A stretch of DNA of 54,510 bases from Flavobacteriaceae bacterium (GTDB lineage: Bacteria > Bacteroidota > Bacteroidia > Flavobacteriales > Flavobacteriaceae). A program made the position numbers and the translations under genes. Location of the stretch: contig JAQWSC010000013.1 in NCBI GenBank assembly GCA_029243385.1, forward strand, positions 1-54,510, in the 5' to 3' direction. Below are positions 1 to 10,209 of the stretch, one piece after another; position 1 is the stretch's first letter; each line of letters opens with the position of its first letter. Under the pieces are notes generated by a model. It searched no databases. It was given only the letters and a program-made list of their open reading frames with translations, and was not told the origin of the DNA.

Positions 1-725
1 CCCAAATCCTGACACTCCAAATACCCTCCTCTTTTGGACAATTGTCGAGCAAATAATTGTTTGGTACCGAGTTTGTTTGACCAATAGGGAATTAATTTTG
101 TATGCGCTGAGCCTGTAACAGGATCTTCATCTACGCCGCAATTGGGAGCAAAAAAACGAGAAACAAAATCAACAGAATTACCGGGTGCGGTAGCTATAAC
201 TCCTCGCCATCCACATCGAGAAAGTTTTCCAAAATCAGGAGAAAGCGCTTCGATCTGTTTTTGATTTTTATAAACCAACATACAATCGTCTTTTCCTTTG
301 TAACTTTCCATAGGAACGGTTCCCATAGCTTCTAGAAGTTCTTTTGAAGGACTCATAGAATCAACAAAGTCTGCGGGGAAGTTTAGGGTAAATAAGTCGT
401 TGTTTTTGGCAACGCTCAACGCACCGCTCTTGGGAGAATAAAAGTGGATTGTCGTCGCTTGCTTCTCATAGTAAGTGAATATCACAAAAGCAGACGCGAG
501 AGTGGCATGACCGCACAAATTGACTTCAAACATTGGGGTAAACCATCGGATTTGGTATAAGTTATCCTTTTTAACAACAAAAGCCGTTTCCGACAAATTG
601 TTTTCCATTGCTATTTGCTGCATGAGCGTATCATCTAGCCACGCGTCGAGAACACAAACTGCGGCAGGGTTGCCAGAAAACAATTCGCTTGCAAAAGCAT
701 CAATCTGATACAGGGTAAGCTTCAT
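1..725 (-). CDS. PhzF family isomerase/epimerase-like protein (partial, runs off the left edge)
   Basis: The gene reads leftward from an ATG at 725 and leaves the window, so about 241 N-terminal residues are visible and the C-terminus is missing. PhzF-family features are clear: GNPAAV near residue 18, the SETAF motif whose Glu (about E46) is the catalytic acid/base in the family, CGHAT near residue 71, and a second-half motif DEDPVTGSAH. Members share the diaminopimelate-epimerase fold and act as small-molecule isomerases; the substrate cannot be told from sequence. It lies downstream of the ABC-F gene on the same strand, 39 bases away, with a palindrome (740-759) between them. There is no phenazine gene nearby, so a role in phenazine synthesis is not suggested. 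Confidence 0.9.
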   Translation of the reverse strand, partial: MKLTLYQIDAFASELFSGNPAAVCVLDAWLDDTLMQQIAMENNLSETAFVVKKDNLYQIRWFTPMFEVNLCGHATLASAFVIFTYYEKQATTIHFYSPKSGALSVAKNNDLFTLNFPADFVDSMSPSKELLEAMGTVPMESYKGKDDCMLVYKNQKQIEALSPDFGKLSRCGWRGVIATAPGNSVDFVSRFFAPNCGVDEDPVTGSAHTKLIPYWSNKLGTKQLFARQLSKRGGYLECQDL

Positions 726-739
726 ATGTCAAGAAGTAG

Positions 740-759
740 TTTCGTATAAATATACGAAA
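740..759. promoter_or_regulatory. 20-bp near-perfect palindrome upstream of the PhzF-family gene
   Basis: The arms TTTCGTATA and TATACGAAA are separated by only two bases (AA). The site lies 15 bases before the PhzF-family start and 6 bases past the ABC-F stop codon. Read on the minus strand it contains TATATTTA, close to the Bacteroidota -7 element TAnnTTTG. The very short loop favours a protein-binding operator over an RNA hairpin. This is inferred from symmetry only. Confidence 0.4.
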
Positions 760-764
760 TCAAT

Positions 765-2462
<1,698 letters not shown>

Positions 2463-2506
2463 TTAACTTTAACGTGTTTTTAACACTGTTGGTGCTTCAA
2501 CATTGT

Positions 2507-2514
2507 TACATTTG
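2507..2514 (+). promoter_or_regulatory. Candidate promoter -7 element for the TlpA-like lipoprotein gene
   Basis: TACATTTG matches the Bacteroidota -7 consensus TAnnTTTG and lies about 75 bases before the likely start codon. Two similar 9-mers, AACACTGTT (2482-2490) and AACATTGTT (2499-2507), lie just upstream 17 bases apart and could be regulator half-sites. The -33 element is poor. Confidence 0.35.
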
Positions 2515-2588
2515 GATTGTCAAAATAGAGCATCTTCGAAACGGACATTTATAATTTATGATCCGTTTTATTGCTAAAATTTAAACGA

Positions 2589-3962
2589 GTGAAAAGACTT
2601 TTACTGTTTTTTTGTGGCTTACTTGCAGTTGGATGCGGATCGGAATCCAAAAAATCGACCTATTTCGGTGGGAAAATCCTCAAGCCGACAGATTCGAGAG
2701 TCTTGCTTTACGAGGATAATACGCTGATCGATTCGATACCGATTCAATCCGATGGCACTTTTTTAAAACAAATCGATTCACTCTCTAGTGGGTTGTATAA
2801 TTTCATTCACAAACCTGAATTCCAATACGTCTTACTTGAAAAAGGCGACAGTCTTTTGGTGCGTATCAACACCATTGACTTTGATGAATCCCTTGTTTAT
2901 TCTGGAAGAGGCGCTGTCAAAAATAACTTTTTAATCAATCTATTTCTTCAAATTGAGGCAGACAATGCGTCTATTCAACGCTATTATCAGCAAGCTCCCT
3001 CCAAATTCAAAAATCATATTGAATCTTTAGTTGAATTTCAATTGAATCAGCTTCGGGAGCTCGTTCAATCAAATAATATTTCTGACTTTTCGCAGTCCAT
3101 CCTCAAAGCCGCCGTGTATTACAATTATTACACCAATATGGAGCAATATCTTCAGCTGCATCGTGATCATCCAGATTGCAAACACCTAAATGCATTGAAC
3201 GATGCATTTTACAGTTACAGGAGCCAAATGGACTTGAACGATGAAATTTTAAGCGGTTTCCGTCCCTATTTGCGTTACATACTAAGGCGGATTAATAACG
3301 AAGTGATTAGCGAACATCCCAACAGCACCTCTGTTGCTTTGTTTCAACAGAATCGATTGCTGTTTATGAATCAATCGATTAAAGCTTCGGTTATAAAAAA
3401 TAAAATTGCGCGGTATATTGCCTACGACTACTTGTTGAATCACCATACTATTTCGTCCAATGATGCCTTTCTAGAATTGTTTTATTCCTTGTCGGTTGGC
3501 GATGATATAAAAGATGAAATTAAACGTTTGGCAAGCAATATTATGGGGTTACAACCCAATAAACCCTTGCCCAATCTGTTAGTAAGCGACATACATGGAA
3601 ATCAACACATCCTTTCTAAGGTTCAAAACCGATTTCCAACAGTTTACTTTTTTTGGTCGTATGAACAAAATGCGCACCAACTGGCTACGTTTTCACGCAT
3701 TCGAAACTTATCGAAAAAACACCCTGCCGTTTCATTTGTGGGAATTAATATCAATAAAGAAGAAAGACCTTGGAAACAAGCCCTACAATCCACACCAAAA
3801 TTCAGAAACAATGTTCGGAATTTTCAGGCCGTTGACTTTGAAATTTTGAGTAAAAAACTTGTTTTATCAAATTTAAACAAAGTTGTTTTTACCAATTCCA
3901 ATCGCCAAATCATCGATGGGTTTTCAAATATTGTCGAAGTAACCAATCATTTAGAGAAATAA
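2589..3962 (+). CDS. Lipoprotein with TlpA/thioredoxin-like C-terminal domain lacking CXXC
   Basis: I prefer the GTG at 2589, which gives a compact lipoprotein signal (KRLLLFFCGLLAVGC, lipobox cysteine at residue 16); an in-frame TTG at 2571 would add six residues. The N-terminal third contains the GDSLLVRIN and SGRGAVKN type motifs seen in Bacteroidota DUF4369/TlpA-like lipoproteins. The last 120 residues look like an AhpC/TSA-TlpA thioredoxin fold (PNLLVSDIHGNQH, then VYFFWSYEQNAHQ). The place where TlpA proteins carry WCxxC reads WSYEQN, so no redox cysteine pair is present. It is probably anchored in the periplasm or outer membrane, in a structural or binding role rather than as a thiol reductase. 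It is followed by a terminator shared with the convergent aldolase gene. Confidence 0.75.
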   Translation: MKRLLLFFCGLLAVGCGSESKKSTYFGGKILKPTDSRVLLYEDNTLIDSIPIQSDGTFLKQIDSLSSGLYNFIHKPEFQYVLLEKGDSLLVRINTIDFDESLVYSGRGAVKNNFLINLFLQIEADNASIQRYYQQAPSKFKNHIESLVEFQLNQLRELVQSNNISDFSQSILKAAVYYNYYTNMEQYLQLHRDHPDCKHLNALNDAFYSYRSQMDLNDEILSGFRPYLRYILRRINNEVISEHPNSTSVALFQQNRLLFMNQSIKASVIKNKIARYIAYDYLLNHHTISSNDAFLELFYSLSVGDDIKDEIKRLASNIMGLQPNKPLPNLLVSDIHGNQHILSKVQNRFPTVYFFWSYEQNAHQLATFSRIRNLSKKHPAVSFVGININKEERPWKQALQSTPKFRNNVRNFQAVDFEILSKKLVLSNLNKVVFTNSNRQIIDGFSNIVEVTNHLEK

Positions 3963-3996
3963 AAAAAGGCGTGAAATTCATATTCATGCCTTTTTT
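3963..3996. terminator. Bidirectional intrinsic terminator
   Basis: A run of A, then GGCGTGAA, a short loop, TTCATGCC and a run of T. The stem has one G-U wobble, and the flanking A and T tracts allow it to act for both convergent genes (TlpA-like lipoprotein on plus, aldolase on minus). Confidence 0.8.
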
Positions 3997-4016
3997 ATTT
4001 GATTTTAAAGGTAAAT

Positions 4017-4670
4017 TTAATTCCCTTTGTTATAGTCTGCTAAAAATTGTTTCAAACCACTATCAGTAAGCGGGTGTTTTAACAGCCCTACGATTGAACT
4101 TAGCGGACCGGTCATTACATCCGATCCTATTTTTGCACAATCCAACACATGCATAGTGTGTCTTACAGAAGCCGCAAGAATTTGCGTATCAAAAGCATAA
4201 TTGTCATAAATCGTTCGGATTTCAGCAATCAAATTCAGTCCATCCGTAGAAATGTCATCCAATCGTCCAATAAACGGAGAAACATATGTTGCACCTGCTT
4301 TGGCTGCTAACAAAGCTTGTCCGGAAGAAAACACAAGCGTACAGTTTGTACGAATGCCCTTATCAGAGAAATATTTTATTGCCTTAATACCGTCTTGAAT
4401 CATAGGGATTTTGACGACAATTTGAGGATGCAATTTTGCTAAGGCTTCTCCTTCTTTTACCATTCCGTCAAAATCTGTAGCAATGACCTCTGCCGACACA
4501 TCACCATCAACAATGTTGCAAATAGCTACATAGTGTTTGAGAATGTTTTGTTTTCCAGTAATGCCCTCTTTGGCCATAAGTGATGGGTTGGTCGTAACAC
4601 CGTCAAGAACACCCAAAGCTTGGGCTTCTCTAATTTGATCCAAATTGGCAGTGTCAATAAAAAATTTCAT
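4017..4670 (-). CDS. fsa: Transaldolase / fructose-6-phosphate aldolase family protein
   Basis: 217 residues, the size of the short transaldolase (subfamily 3, TalC/Fsa) group. Visible marks are FIDTANL at the start, DGVTTNPSL (23-31), VVKIPM with the Schiff-base lysine at about K87, NCTLVFS, and SPFIGRLDD. Family enzymes either move a dihydroxyacetone unit between sugar phosphates (pentose phosphate pathway) or cleave fructose-6-phosphate; short members of this group in many bacteria act as true transaldolases, and sequence inspection does not separate the two. It lies 23 bases downstream of the SDR gene on the same strand, so the two are probably co-transcribed. The gene symbol is by family only. 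Confidence 0.9.
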   Translation of the reverse strand: MKFFIDTANLDQIREAQALGVLDGVTTNPSLMAKEGITGKQNILKHYVAICNIVDGDVSAEVIATDFDGMVKEGEALAKLHPQIVVKIPMIQDGIKAIKYFSDKGIRTNCTLVFSSGQALLAAKAGATYVSPFIGRLDDISTDGLNLIAEIRTIYDNYAFDTQILAASVRHTMHVLDCAKIGSDVMTGPLSSIVGLLKHPLTDSGLKQFLADYNKGN

Positions 4671-4693
4671 ACTTAGTGATTTTTAAATGTTAG

Positions 4694-5509
4694 TTATAAA
4701 TTGTGGTGATTGAAAATCAATCGTTCAAATATGCTGTCGGGTAAAATGCGCTTCAATACTATTGAAAATTTTTGGAAAAACGAGCCTGTTTTGTAATGAA
4801 TTTTTGGATTCTGTTGATTCATTATTTTTACAACAGCTTTGGCAACCTTTATGGGGTCCAATCCTTTATCAACGTGCTGATTGATCAATTGAAGTGTATT
4901 TTGGTAGGAGTGTTCGTAGGGCGAACCTTTGATTACAGGAGCGTGAAAGCGCCGCTGAGCAATATCGGTAGCAAAATCTCCTGGAGCCAAGTTGGCTATA
5001 CGAATTCCAAAATCTTTTGTTTCGGCTCGTAAACTTTCGGTGATTACTTCCAAAGCGCTTTTAGTGGCAGAATAAATCCCGCGATACGGCAATCCCATGT
5101 ACCCTGCAATGGAAGTAATATTAATAATCAGGCCGCTGTACTGAGCGCGCATATAAGGCAAAACGGCTTTAATCATATCAATCGGTCCAAAGAAATTAAC
5201 AGAAAATGCTTTGAGAATTTCCTCATGGGGCGTTTCTTCCACAGGCCCAGTTATGCCAATTCCAGCATTATTAATCAACACATCAATACGTCCTTCTTTG
5301 GAATGAATTTCTTTCACAACAGCGTTAATTTGATCTTTTAAAGCAACATCTAGGGGTAATAAAGGAAAGGTAGAATTGGGGTATTTGGTGGGATTGCGAC
5401 TGGTTCCGTAAACTGTATATCCTTTGGACAACAACAAATTACCAATCGATTTTCCTATTCCAGAAGAACCACCGGTAATCAAAATTACTTTGGTTTCAGC
5501 AGCATTCAT
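4694..5509 (-). CDS. SDR family NAD(P)-dependent oxidoreductase
   Basis: 271 residues of a classical short-chain dehydrogenase. The cofactor loop TGGSSGIG is at 12-19, NNAG at 80-83, and the catalytic set is Ser133 (ITSIAG), Tyr146 and Lys150 (YSATK). The C-terminal region (about 225-271) resembles SDRs that act on lipids or retinoid-like substrates, but the substrate cannot be inferred. It is upstream of the transaldolase-like gene with a 23-base gap, and its start is followed on the far side by the SRP RNA gene on the same strand. The start ATG at 5509 fits the family N-terminus well. Confidence 0.88.
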   Translation of the reverse strand: MNAAETKVILITGGSSGIGKSIGNLLLSKGYTVYGTSRNPTKYPNSTFPLLPLDVALKDQINAVVKEIHSKEGRIDVLINNAGIGITGPVEETPHEEILKAFSVNFFGPIDMIKAVLPYMRAQYSGLIINITSIAGYMGLPYRGIYSATKSALEVITESLRAETKDFGIRIANLAPGDFATDIAQRRFHAPVIKGSPYEHSYQNTLQLINQHVDKGLDPIKVAKAVVKIMNQQNPKIHYKTGSFFQKFSIVLKRILPDSIFERLIFNHHNL

Positions 5510-5544
5510 ATCATGTCAAATAAAAAGAGAAAGGACAAAAAAAA

Positions 5545-5641
5545 GGGCAAGCTACCTACATCACACCGCTACGACCGCCTACCCTTGCTGCATTCCTGCC
5601 CTGGGGGGATTCAACAGGAGCTGGTTGTATAGGACTTGCCC
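5545..5641 (-). ncRNA. ffs: Signal recognition particle RNA (small bacterial type, 4.5S-like)
   Basis: Read on the minus strand, the ends GGGCAAG and CTTGCCC pair to close a long hairpin of about 97 nt. The apical part contains CAGGGCAGGAATGCAGCAAGG, the Ffh-binding helix-8 region with the conserved GGAA-type loop and the asymmetric GCAGCAA side; this form is typical of Bacteroidota SRP RNAs. A T-rich run follows the 3' end (5537-5544 on plus is all A), acting as terminator. A -7-like element TATATTTG sits just upstream on the minus strand at 5646-5653, at the right distance for transcription to begin at the first G. The RNA works with Ffh and FtsY in co-translational membrane targeting. Confidence 0.93.
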
Positions 5642-5645
5642 GATG

Positions 5646-5653
5646 CAAATATA
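5646..5653 (-). promoter_or_regulatory. -7 promoter element of the SRP RNA
   Basis: CAAATATA on plus is TATATTTG on minus, matching TAnnTTTG, and ends four bases before the RNA's first base. No strong -33 TTTG is seen. Confidence 0.55.
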
Positions 5654-5728
5654 CTATGAATTCGTTAAGTTTTCACTTTTTTTATCCTAAATAAATGAAT
5701 AATTTAGAGCGTTCTAATTTGTATCAAA

Positions 5729-6766
5729 ATGAAACCCAATTTTTTATTATTTATTGCTTTTTTTAATGCGCTACTGCTGTCGAGTTGTGGATCGGTTTCC
5801 TCTAAAAATTTTTCGATTCAATTTATTGAAGCTCCAAAAATTATACAAGAGGGCAGTTCTGTTTCGTGGAAACTTCACAATCCATCGGATTATGTTATCG
5901 AAAATTTGACTTTTAAATTAAACAATGAAATTACCGCTGATAATTCTATAACCTTCAACGAAAACCAATTGGGTCATCACGAACTCAAGGCATCATTTGA
6001 AGTGAATGGAAAGCCTATTGAAATTTCTAAAAATATGACCGTTTTTGCTTCCAAAAAACCGGTTTTGTACGGGTATAAAATCATCAACACTTATCCTCAC
6101 GACATCAACGCTTATACTCAGGGACTCGAGTTTTATAAAGATGCATTTTATGAAAGTACTGGACAGTACGGCGCTTCTTCATTGCGCAAGGTTGATTTTA
6201 AAACTGGAAAAGTCATTCAAAAACTGCCTTTAAATAATTCGTATTTTGGTGAGGGTATCACGGTAGTAAATGATCAAATCATTCAATTGACATGGAAATC
6301 CAAAATGGGCTTTGTCTATGATCCAACTACTTTTGAACTTGTAAAGTCTTTTTCTTATAACCAAAGCCTTCAAGGTTGGGGTTTGTGCAATGATGGCTCC
6401 CAACTCTATAAATCTGATGGGTCGGAACATATTTGGATATTGGATGCCGAAAATCAATCTGAATTAGGGAAAATTACGGCCGTTACCAATAATAAAGTCA
6501 TTAAAAACATTAATGAACTGGAATGGGTTGACGGAAAAATTTATGCAAACACCTATCAGTTTAACAAAGAAGTTGGAATTATCATTAACCCAGACACTGG
6601 AGCAGTGGAAGGTGTTATTGACTTTTCCGGTTTGAAACAAAAAGTAAAAAAGCACCCCAAATTGGATGTGATCAACGGAATTGCTTTCCATCCCACACGA
6701 AAAACATTTTTTGTCACAGGAAAAAACTGGAACAAGCTATTTGAAGTTGTAATTTTTAAAAAATAA
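5729..6766 (+). CDS. Glutaminyl-peptide cyclotransferase family lipoprotein (Glu_cyclase_2)
   Basis: 345 residues. The first 20 form a lipoprotein signal ending in LLSSC (Cys20). Residues about 115-345 show the five-bladed propeller type glutamine cyclotransferase family: YPHDINAYTQGL, FYESTGQYGASSLRKVD, YFGEGIT, QLTWK, and GWGLCNDG. Enzymes of this family convert N-terminal glutamine to pyroglutamate, which protects exported proteins from peptidases. An N-terminal part of about 90 residues (22-110) precedes the propeller and resembles an Ig-like domain seen in Bacteroidota members. The following lipoprotein gene starts 11 bases later, suggesting one transcript. Confidence 0.88.
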   Translation: MKPNFLLFIAFFNALLLSSCGSVSSKNFSIQFIEAPKIIQEGSSVSWKLHNPSDYVIENLTFKLNNEITADNSITFNENQLGHHELKASFEVNGKPIEISKNMTVFASKKPVLYGYKIINTYPHDINAYTQGLEFYKDAFYESTGQYGASSLRKVDFKTGKVIQKLPLNNSYFGEGITVVNDQIIQLTWKSKMGFVYDPTTFELVKSFSYNQSLQGWGLCNDGSQLYKSDGSEHIWILDAENQSELGKITAVTNNKVIKNINELEWVDGKIYANTYQFNKEVGIIINPDTGAVEGVIDFSGLKQKVKKHPKLDVINGIAFHPTRKTFFVTGKNWNKLFEVVIFKK

Positions 6767-6777
6767 TCACGTTGTAA

Positions 6778-8340
6778 ATGCGTATGTTGATCAACAAAGG
6801 AATGTTAGTTTTAGGATCGATTCTCCTCATCGTATGCTGGAGTTCATGCCGTTCTGACTTTGATTTTGAACCCTCACAAGGAGAACTTCGGTTTAGCAAA
6901 GACACCGTTTACTTGGACACCCTATTCAGCAATATCGGATCGAGTACTTATACCTTAAAAGTATTCAATACTTCGGATAAAAACCTGTCCATTCCCTCGA
7001 TTGCATTAAGCCTTTCCGACTCAAAATACCGATTGAATATCGATGGAATGAGTGGAAATTCTTTTGAAAATGTAGAATTACTCGCCAAAGACAGTATGTA
7101 CGTTTTTATTGAAACTACCCTGGATATCAAAGATTTTACAACCACACAAACTCAATTTCTATATACAGATAAACTGGTTTTTAATCACATGGGAGCCACC
7201 CAAAGTGTTGACTTGGTTACTTTGGTTCATGATGCTGTTTTTTTGTATCCAAAAAAATACAACGATGGCACCTACGAGTTCCTTGAATTGGGAACTGACG
7301 ACGACGGAAACCCTATCGCAATTGAAGGTTTTTATTTGAATGATAGCGAGCTTGTTTTTACAAACAACAAACCTTATGTCATTTATGGATATGCGGCTGT
7401 TCCTTCAAACAAAACTGTGGTTTTTGAAGCAGGAGCACGCGTTCATTTTCATGAAAACTCAGGTCTTATTGCTGCTAACAATTCTACCGTGTTGGTTCAG
7501 GGACTTCCCGGATCACAACCGGATGACACGTCAAATAAAGTAATTTTTGAGGGAGATCGCCTAGAATCCAATTACGAAGACTTGGCCGGACAATGGGGAA
7601 CGATTTGGCTAACAGCAGGAAGTACGGCACATTCATTCAATCATTGCATTATTAAAAATGCTACGGTAGGAATTTTGAGTGATTACAACGATGAATCAGG
7701 AAATCCAACCCTAACTTTAAAAAACACAGAAATATACAACAGTGAAGCCTATGGACTTTGGGCTAAAACAAGCCATATTGATGCTGAAAACTGTGTGTTT
7801 GGAAATGCAGGGCAATCGGTTTTTTATGGAAACATTGGAGGAAAATACAATTTTAGACATTGCACATTTGCCAATTATTGGAATCAAAATTTTAGAGATA
7901 ATCCGGCTGTGTGGTTAGATAATTATTTAGAACTTGCAGATGGTAGTTATTATACCGCGCCGCTGGAACAAGCAACTTTTGAAAACTGTATGATTACTGG
8001 AAGCCAACCTATAGAGTGGCGACTTGATTCCATAGACACCACAGATTTTCAATTTCGGTTAAGCCATACATTACTCCAGTTCAATGACACTTCAGGAGTA
8101 TTTTCAGAAAATTCCCTCTATTCTATTGCGGATACAACTAAATACGATCAAATAACATTGAATGGAATTCCAGACTTCAAATCCCCGAATAATTTGGATT
8201 TTAGAATTGGAATAGAAAGCGATGCCATTGGAAAAGGCAATACAGCTGTATCGAACTTAGTGCCTTTGGATATACTCGACACCTCACGAACAGCTTCCCC
8301 AGACTTGGGAGCTTATCAGCACATTGAATTTGATGATTGA
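6778..8340 (+). CDS. Secreted lipoprotein with predicted right-handed beta-helix
   Basis: 520 residues with a hydrophobic N-terminus ending at cysteines 20 and 24, so it is probably a surface or periplasmic lipoprotein. The N-terminal 150 residues contain an Ig-like pattern (LDTLFSNIGSSTYTLKVFNTSDKNL) typical of Bacteroidota surface proteins. From about residue 210 to 400 repeated short strands (VFEAGARVHFHENSG, SFNHCIIKNATVGI, TLKNTEIYNSEAYGLWAK, DAENCVFGN) fit a pectate-lyase-like parallel beta-helix. No catalytic motif is recognised; function is unknown. It follows the glutaminyl cyclase gene by 11 bases. Its TGA is immediately followed, with no spare base, by the stop of convergent glyA. 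Confidence 0.75.
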   Translation: MRMLINKGMLVLGSILLIVCWSSCRSDFDFEPSQGELRFSKDTVYLDTLFSNIGSSTYTLKVFNTSDKNLSIPSIALSLSDSKYRLNIDGMSGNSFENVELLAKDSMYVFIETTLDIKDFTTTQTQFLYTDKLVFNHMGATQSVDLVTLVHDAVFLYPKKYNDGTYEFLELGTDDDGNPIAIEGFYLNDSELVFTNNKPYVIYGYAAVPSNKTVVFEAGARVHFHENSGLIAANNSTVLVQGLPGSQPDDTSNKVIFEGDRLESNYEDLAGQWGTIWLTAGSTAHSFNHCIIKNATVGILSDYNDESGNPTLTLKNTEIYNSEAYGLWAKTSHIDAENCVFGNAGQSVFYGNIGGKYNFRHCTFANYWNQNFRDNPAVWLDNYLELADGSYYTAPLEQATFENCMITGSQPIEWRLDSIDTTDFQFRLSHTLLQFNDTSGVFSENSLYSIADTTKYDQITLNGIPDFKSPNNLDFRIGIESDAIGKGNTAVSNLVPLDILDTSRTASPDLGAYQHIEFDD

Positions 8341-9615
8341 TTAATAGGCAAACAACGGACGTGAGCTCATCATATCATGAACGCGTTTCCCAACACGCTC
8401 CAGAACACTATCGTCGGTATGGTTTTGAATCACTTCATCAATAAGAGAAACAATAATTTCCATATCAGCTTCTTTCAATCCTCTGGTAGTAACTGCGGCA
8501 GTTCCGACACGGATTCCAGATGTAACAAAGGGTGATTTGTCATCAAAGGGAACCATATTTTTGTTGGCAGTAATCTCAGCTTTTACGAGGGCTAACTCGG
8601 CATCTTTTCCAGAAACATCTTTGTTACGAAGATCAATCAACATCATGTGATTGTCCGTTCCTCCAGAAATCAAATTATAACCTCTTTCTACAAATGCCTT
8701 TGCCATGGCTTGGGCATTCTTTTGAACTTGAATCATATAATGTAAAAAATCATCGCTAAGTGCTTCTTCGAAGGCAATGGCCTTGGCGGCAATTATATGC
8801 TCCAAAGGACCGCCTTGATTCCCTGGGAACACAGCACCGTCTAATAAAGAAGACATTTTGCGAAGTTTTCCGTTTTTTAGTGTGATTCCAAAAGGATTGT
8901 CAAAATCTTTACCCATCAAAATCAAACCACCACGAGGACCTCGAAGTGTTTTGTGAGTGGTAGTCGTTACTACATGACAATGCGGAATTGGATCGTTGAG
9001 GATTCCTTTGGCAATCAATCCAGAAGGATGAGAAATATCAGCAAGTAACAAGGCTCCAACCTTATCAGCGATGGCTCTAAAACGTTTAAAGTCAATATCT
9101 CTGGAATAAGCAGAAGCTCCGGCAATAATCAGTTTGGGCTGTTCTTTCACAGCGATAACTTCAATGGCATCGTAGTCCAATCGTCCCGTTTCTTTGTCCA
9201 CTCCATAAAAAGAAGGCTTGTACAAACGTCCCGAAAAATTGACTGGCGAACCGTGAGTTAAATGCCCACCATGAGATAAATCAAAGCCTAAAATTTTATC
9301 ACCTGGCTTGATGAGCGCATGAAAAACCGCAGTGTTGGCTTGAGAACCTGAATGAGGTTGTACATTGGCATATGCTGCACCAAACAACGCTTTGGCGCGT
9401 TCAATAGCGAGTATTTCTACTTCATCGACCACTTCACAACCTCCGTAATACCGTTTTCCAGGATATCCTTCGGCGTATTTGTTTGTCAATACGGATCCAG
9501 CAGCCTCCATAACTTGGGAGCTGGTAAAGTTTTCAGATGCAATCAACTCAATACCGTTCAGTTGGCGTTGGTGTTCTGCCTCAATCAATTCAAAAATTTG
9601 CGCGTCTCTTACCAT
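8341..9615 (-). CDS. glyA: Serine hydroxymethyltransferase
   Basis: 424 residues, the usual length. It interconverts serine and glycine while loading a one-carbon unit on tetrahydrofolate, using PLP. Seen in the sequence: [10 protein letters not shown] near the N-terminus, [15 protein letters not shown], the substrate and cofactor loop SGSQAN, and the PLP-lysine motif [14 protein letters not shown] at about residue 220. All key positions are intact. It is cytoplasmic. A good promoter (TTG, 20 bases, TATATTTG) lies upstream on the minus strand, so it is probably a single-gene transcript. Confidence 0.98.
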   Translation of the reverse strand: MVRDAQIFELIEAEHQRQLNGIELIASENFTSSQVMEAAGSVLTNKYAEGYPGKRYYGGCEVVDEVEILAIERAKALFGAAYANVQPHSGSQANTAVFHALIKPGDKILGFDLSHGGHLTHGSPVNFSGRLYKPSFYGVDKETGRLDYDAIEVIAVKEQPKLIIAGASAYSRDIDFKRFRAIADKVGALLLADISHPSGLIAKGILNDPIPHCHVVTTTTHKTLRGPRGGLILMGKDFDNPFGITLKNGKLRKMSSLLDGAVFPGNQGGPLEHIIAAKAIAFEEALSDDFLHYMIQVQKNAQAMAKAFVERGYNLISGGTDNHMMLIDLRNKDVSGKDAELALVKAEITANKNMVPFDDKSPFVTSGIRVGTAAVTTRGLKEADMEIIVSLIDEVIQNHTDDSVLERVGKRVHDMMSSRPLFAY

Positions 9616-9632
9616 GATTCATTTTAAAAACG

Positions 9633-9663
9633 CAAATATAACTAACCCCACTACCCTACGCAA
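9633..9663 (-). promoter_or_regulatory. glyA promoter
   Basis: On the minus strand, TTG (9661-9663 complement), a 20-base spacer and TATATTTG (9633-9640 complement) match the Bacteroidota -33/-7 pattern. The leader would be only about 10-15 bases long. Confidence 0.6.
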
Positions 9664-9713
9664 CGGAAAACAACAGAAAGAGAACGAATGTTATTAAAAA
9701 TAAATTAACAATT

Positions 9714-10097
9714 TTAAAGAAACTCAAGAACCGAGTCAAAACTAATGGCATCGTGGGAGGCGGTATAAACAGCTTTTCCGTCTTTTAGCACAATAATTTG
9801 TGGAGATTGATGATGAACGAGGGTGTCTTTGGCAATGGCATCGGAAACCGAACGATACGATAGCAAATCTAAAAGATAAAACGTTTGAGGAGTTCCAGCT
9901 GTTAGCCCTGATGATTGAAAGTTATTGAGTGCAGAACGACTGATAAAACAACGCGTGGAATGTTTAAAAACCACCACGGTATTTTGAAACGATTGTTCTA
10001 CAAGTTGACTCCAGTGGTCCAACGATTCCAAAGCATTCCAATTTTCAGAAGAACTTTTGTCAGATTTTGACGAAAACAACGAACCAAAAATACTCAT
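9714..10097 (-). CDS. Monothiol bacilliredoxin-like protein (YtxJ/BrxC family)
   Basis: 127 residues from the ATG at 10097 (the upstream ATG at 10118 adds seven residues unlike the family). It has a thioredoxin-like pattern with VVVFKHSTRCFISRSAL, that is Cys50 followed by FIS, a single-cysteine CxxS active site as in YtxJ/BrxC. Later PQTFYLLDLL and the SPQIIVLKDGKAVYTASH strand complete the fold. Family members reduce bacillithiol-mixed disulfides on proteins, so its presence hints that the organism makes bacillithiol. It is divergent from clpB, and the shared intergenic region has two copies of AAGACAATTTG. Confidence 0.85.
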   Translation of the reverse strand: MSIFGSLFSSKSDKSSSENWNALESLDHWSQLVEQSFQNTVVVFKHSTRCFISRSALNNFQSSGLTAGTPQTFYLLDLLSYRSVSDAIAKDTLVHHQSPQIIVLKDGKAVYTASHDAISFDSVLEFL

Positions 10098-10111
10098 AAT
10101 GTATTGATAAT

Positions 10112-10154
10112 AAGACAATTTGACATCAAAATATACTATTTTAAAGACAATTTG
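10112..10154. repeat. Paired direct repeat in the bacilliredoxin-clpB intergenic region
   Basis: AAGACAATTTG occurs at 10112-10122 and again at 10144-10154, 32 bases start to start, close to three helical turns. The site is in the promoter region of both divergent genes. Operator function is an inference. Confidence 0.45.
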
Positions 10155-10209
10155 TCGGTTAATTGAAAGCGGTATTAAAGTTGGACAAAGGTATTTAAAA
10201 TATACGATT

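Noticed and set aside
1-725. Phenazine biosynthesis cluster
   Set aside because: Only a PhzF-family enzyme is visible; the family is widespread in organisms that make no phenazine.
10120-10209. In-frame extension of clpB upstream of 10210
   Set aside because: It covers the divergent promoter region with the direct repeats, and ClpB proteins begin with the residues encoded from 10210.
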